Shown: piece after piece, positions 60,781 through 64,000 of the stretch | Position numbering within the stretch: position 1 is the first letter of the stretch | Layout: each line of letters opens with the position of its first letter | Source: Sipunculus nudus | Lineage: Eukaryota > Annelida > Sipuncula > Golfingiida > Sipunculidae | NCBI GenBank assembly: GCA_026874595.1 | Contig: CM049314.1 | Span: 60,245,300-60,309,299, forward strand | DNA length: 64,000 nucleotides | Reading direction: 5' to 3' | Program-made: the position numbers and the translations under genes | The notes under the pieces: model-generated | Seen by the model: the letters and a program-made list of their open reading frames with translations, nothing else | The model's database searches: none | Told to the model about the DNA's origin: nothing

Positions 60781-62030
60781 TACAGTGGAACCCGACAATT
60801 ACGACCACCCTGGGGACTGAGCAAAGTGGTCGTAATTTGGGGGTGGTCATATTTGTGAAACTCTTACCTTGGTCGCATATAACACGCCAATGTTTAATGT
60901 GTATCATTGTGAATTTATTGCATATCTTTAATGTGAATTATTACACAATATTTTACTTAGCGGAGGACCCTTATTATGAATGTTTTCTTTTTGTGTCTAG
61001 CTGAAACGAAAACAAAATTGTTTTATATAATTATTCATGATAAAAAATAATATACATGTACACAAACGTTGTGACTGATGATTAACACAAAATTACACTA
61101 GAGGCAATACGAAGACAACCTACTGAATACATTGAACATAATACGTGGCTGTCATACTTTATTGCCTTCCGCTTGAGTATATAATGCGTGCACTTGGGTT
61201 TTACTAAATTGCTGAGCCAGTTCGTGCTGACTGCGTCCTGGTGATGCCGTCTTGATTAATGTCACTTTCTCCTTCAAGAAGAGCCCTTTTCTTTGCATGT
61301 TCGCACAACAGCAAGCAAATTAAACGCACACTGATTCATTAGAGAAATAAACTGACAGCGATCTATCCGATTAGGCAAGACAATGTGTGGGATTTGCCGA
61401 GTGCAAGCTTTATTTATACATTTTACTGACTGCTCAATACTCAGTGTGGGTAAAGTATAAGCACATTTAGGATTAACTTGATCGTTCATTTGACAAATGC
61501 GGATCGTACAACATGTAACGTGTACAAATATTAAGCTCTGGCCCCCGCACTTAGGGTAGCTATAATACAAGTGATCACTGAGGGGCGATTAGCATCGCTA
61601 GCCCAAGACCCCATGCAAGGCAGTTAGCCAGGCAGACCGGCTCATTAAGCAATCAGGCGGATGGTGATCCTCTTATTCTACAACTTACGCCTCAACGACT
61701 CTCAGCGCGGACACGAGTCAGGAAGATATGCGGGACCAGATTAACATTCGGGTTGGGAATCTTTTTCACCTTCTTTGATCTTTCGTTAAGGCGCCTGTGA
61801 GAAGGCGCAGCCATTGACTCGTGACAAATGTTGTTTCAATACTTCTGGGTGGTGGTCACATTAGCCCTGGGGCCTGGAAATCTGGTCGTAATTCTGAATT
61901 CAGGGGTGGTGGTAATTTTGAGTCATTTATAAACATAAATAAACTAAAAAAAAATCTGGACCAAGCAAAGTGGTCGTAATTGTGAGGTGGTCGCATTTGT
62001 TAGATGGTCGCAAGGCGGGGTTCCACTGTA
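60781..62030 (-). mobile_element. decayed pogo/Tigger-like Tc1-mariner element
   Basis: It is bounded by TA at 60781-60782 and 62029-62030. The left terminus CAGTGGAACCC and the right terminus, complement CAGTGGAACCCCGCC, are inverted repeats. Subterminal GTGGTCGTAATT / AATTACGACCAC words occur at both ends. The interior carries, on the minus strand, a fragment of a CENP-B-type DNA-binding domain. At 1246 bp it is too short for a full transposase and is frameshifted, so it is non-autonomous. Confidence 0.8.
61150..61283 (-). pseudogene. transposase N-terminal helix-turn-helix fragment (CENP-B/pogo type)
   Basis: From 61283 downward the minus strand reads LFLKEKVTLIKTASPG and then RSQHELAQQFSKTQVHA. 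It then needs a change of frame to continue with YILKRKAIKYDSH, the expected continuation of this helix-turn-helix. The pattern (LKEK..LI, S..ELA..F..SKTQV..ILKRK) is typical of the N-terminus of pogo/Tigger transposases. The catalytic DDE part is absent. Confidence 0.75.
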
Positions 62031-64000
62031 TTTGGGTTATATCTTTTACGGATATAACACAATCTGATCATGTCTGTCTGTGATAAGAAAGGACCCGAAC
62101 ACTCATTGTCATTCGTCGCCGCCGGTTGGATCTGCTGGTATGAAAAGGCGAATTCAGTGTGCCTTATATAATATGCGTATTTCCAGAAATTAGTCTTGTT
62201 GCTTTCCATTGACGCTATGGAACGCAACTGTCAATAGTTACGGTTATGCTATTTAAAGTGTCTTATATTCGCCAACCAGCATTGGTTACAAGTAGGTGGT
62301 CAAATGTTCGGTAGAGCTGTGTACATCACACATTCACAAACGCAACATTCTATCAACAGTACCGGTATACGCACCAGCGCATTGGCCTGCCAAACGTAAC
62401 GGCTGAGGTGAGACAGAAACGTTAGTGTACTTAGGTCAATAAGTTATATCAAAAGTATTTTAGACAGTTTATTACATCAATCAAGATGAGATAATTATAA
62501 ATTTTTTGTTTGTTTATAGATTTCATTATAATAGTAATAAATTTGTTAAAAAGTATCACAAAAGTGGTATGTGACTCGCTTGGATTGCTTTAAAAGAATA
62601 ACTTTATAAAAAACTTAAAACAAACGGACTCCAGAACTTTTTAGTTTAAAGGTGGTTCGACACGTGATTCAAAATTTAGATTATTACATATTTAAAGGAG
62701 GGCCGAGTGGTACACGTATTCCTCTGAGCCATTTTAGTAACACCTCAGTCGATTCATATATAATGAACCTATAATCACCAATAAAAGGGTATACATGGCT
62801 TATATATGCATATATATATTGGAGCACAGGAATCAGAACCGGGAGATCGTTTGTTCGAAACTCAACCATGACGCCGAGATTTTTCAAGGTCGTTTCCCAT
62901 TTAGAGTGACCGCTATACAGAGGAGGCCGCAGCGGAATGGCCGTGTTTCACTCACAAACGAGGGCGCCTTTCGGGGCTCATCAGTGGTATGACCCAACTA
63001 TGGGGGCGATTACACACTTAGGGGCACGCGTGTGCAATAGACGCCGGAATTAGTTAACACCAGGGTAAAACATGAGAGGAAGCGTGTGATACACGCCCTT
63101 TCAGGTAGTCCGAAACCAGAATGAAATTCTGCATATATACATATCCTTACTTAAGCTAGCATTAGAAAAACGAGGCGGTTACCTCTAAAAACAAAATTAA
63201 AAAGAAATAATTGATAGAAAAAAAATCTCGCATAGAGACAATACAATCTTGCCCAGGGACAAATATGTTTGTTGTCTTTTTCCTGTGAATACAATGTTTT
63301 TATTATGGTCGTGTTAGCGGAAGCTTGTACATTAGTCTGCTAATGTTAACGCAGACGATGAGATGGGTATTTCAAGTAACGTTAAGTTGTTGTCCCTGGT
63401 TGATTAAAAAAAATTAAAATATAAAAATATATATATATAACAGACATGAATATGATTCAAAAGTTTTATGCAAATTGAAATAAAACACACATATGAAACG
63501 AACAGTTGCCGTTAAATTCAGCCTTACAGCTTTGGTCTTAACACGAAGGTGGTCTGATGTCGAACACGTAGTGAGAACAGAATGAACCCATCAATTCTCA
63601 GTGTTATTTAAATGGTTCCTGCTTGATCAATGAAATGTAATTTATCACAGTTTTACTTTACTCACCTGAATGTATGCGTGTTTTTTCAGTTTTGTTTGCC
63701 AAACTCCCATTTTCATCATTATGTTAAATGCTAATCTAACAGCCGCACTCAACATACAATGTAACGGACCATTGCTGAGTCCAATATCTATTGATGCGTA
63801 TATTTGGCTAACGGGTTAGGCGGCATTATAAACAAGCCTTGCTATGGCTGCCACATGAGAGCAGGGTTTCCCACGTGCGCGGTTAATTAATCACGGGCTA
63901 TTTTCAAAGTCCAAGCTGGGCGATAAACGTGTCACATGCTCAGCGGGCCCCTGATACAGAAGTTCACAAAGAGCAATGTATTTCTAGCCCGGTTGACGAG
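62031..64000. other. intergenic, no gene recognised
   Basis: No supported coding region. A weak tRNA-like A-box word (GGGCCGAGTGGTA, about 62701) and a B-box-like word (GTTCGAAAC, about 62852) occur but are too far apart to be one tRNA head. The rest is AT-rich DNA with short AT tracts. Confidence 0.45.

Noticed and set aside
62701-62862. tRNA or SINE head with GGGCCGAGTGG and GTTCGAAAC
   Set aside because: The two box-like words are about 150 bp apart, far too wide for a tRNA-type promoter, and no cloverleaf pairing was seen.
1-64000. CRISPR arrays, operons, phage or bacterial defence systems
   Set aside because: The DNA has spliced genes, SINE and LINE remnants and microsatellites, so it is eukaryotic. 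The direct repeats seen are minisatellites without unique spacers.

Overview
This is eukaryotic, AT-rich nuclear DNA. It has split genes with canonical GT-AG introns, many (AT)n tracts, a tRNA-derived SINE, a decayed LINE reverse transcriptase and pogo/Tc1-mariner-type DNA transposons. The repeat style would suit a marine invertebrate such as a bivalve mollusc, but nothing here proves the taxon.

The only protein family I can support as host genes is a membrane-anchored short-chain dehydrogenase/reductase of the SDR9C type (the retinol dehydrogenase 16 / HSD17B6 / DHRS9 / BDH1 group). It has four coding exons of about 328, 265-268, 164 and 239-260 nt. Three loci have full or near-full structure: a gene cut by the left edge (1-1815, +); a second gene (4814-9502, +) that is intact except for an in-frame TAA in its last exon; and one complete, apparently intact gene (36055-41252, -, 332 codons before the stop). 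The rest are wrecks. Exon 1 alone occurs at 19919 (+), 24323 (-), 29876 (-) and 57307 (+), each with its own frameshift or stop. An exon 2 fragment lies at 21211-21318 (-). A mirror-image pseudogene at 48593-52231 (+) has lost its start codon, exons 2 and 3, and 38 bp of exon 4.

Layout: 1-9.6 kb, two tandem + strand SDR genes; 9.6-17.1 kb, intergenic DNA with a LINE remnant, minisatellites and (AT)n tracts; 17.1-26.7 kb, a first inverted duplication of the 5' part of the SDR gene; 26.8-29.6 kb, another partial unit; 29.56-57.63 kb, a very large imperfect palindrome with a 14.4 kb left arm, a 12.0 kb right arm and a 1.7 kb spacer holding about 27 copies of a 20-bp minisatellite; 57.6-64 kb, non-duplicated sequence with a decayed Tigger-like transposon.

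The main story is a birth-and-death SDR cluster in which the upstream region plus exon 1 has been copied repeatedly in both orientations. Exons 2-4 were rarely kept, so probably two loci remain functional (the gene at the left edge and the one in the left palindrome arm). I found no CRISPR array, operon, phage or bacterial feature.
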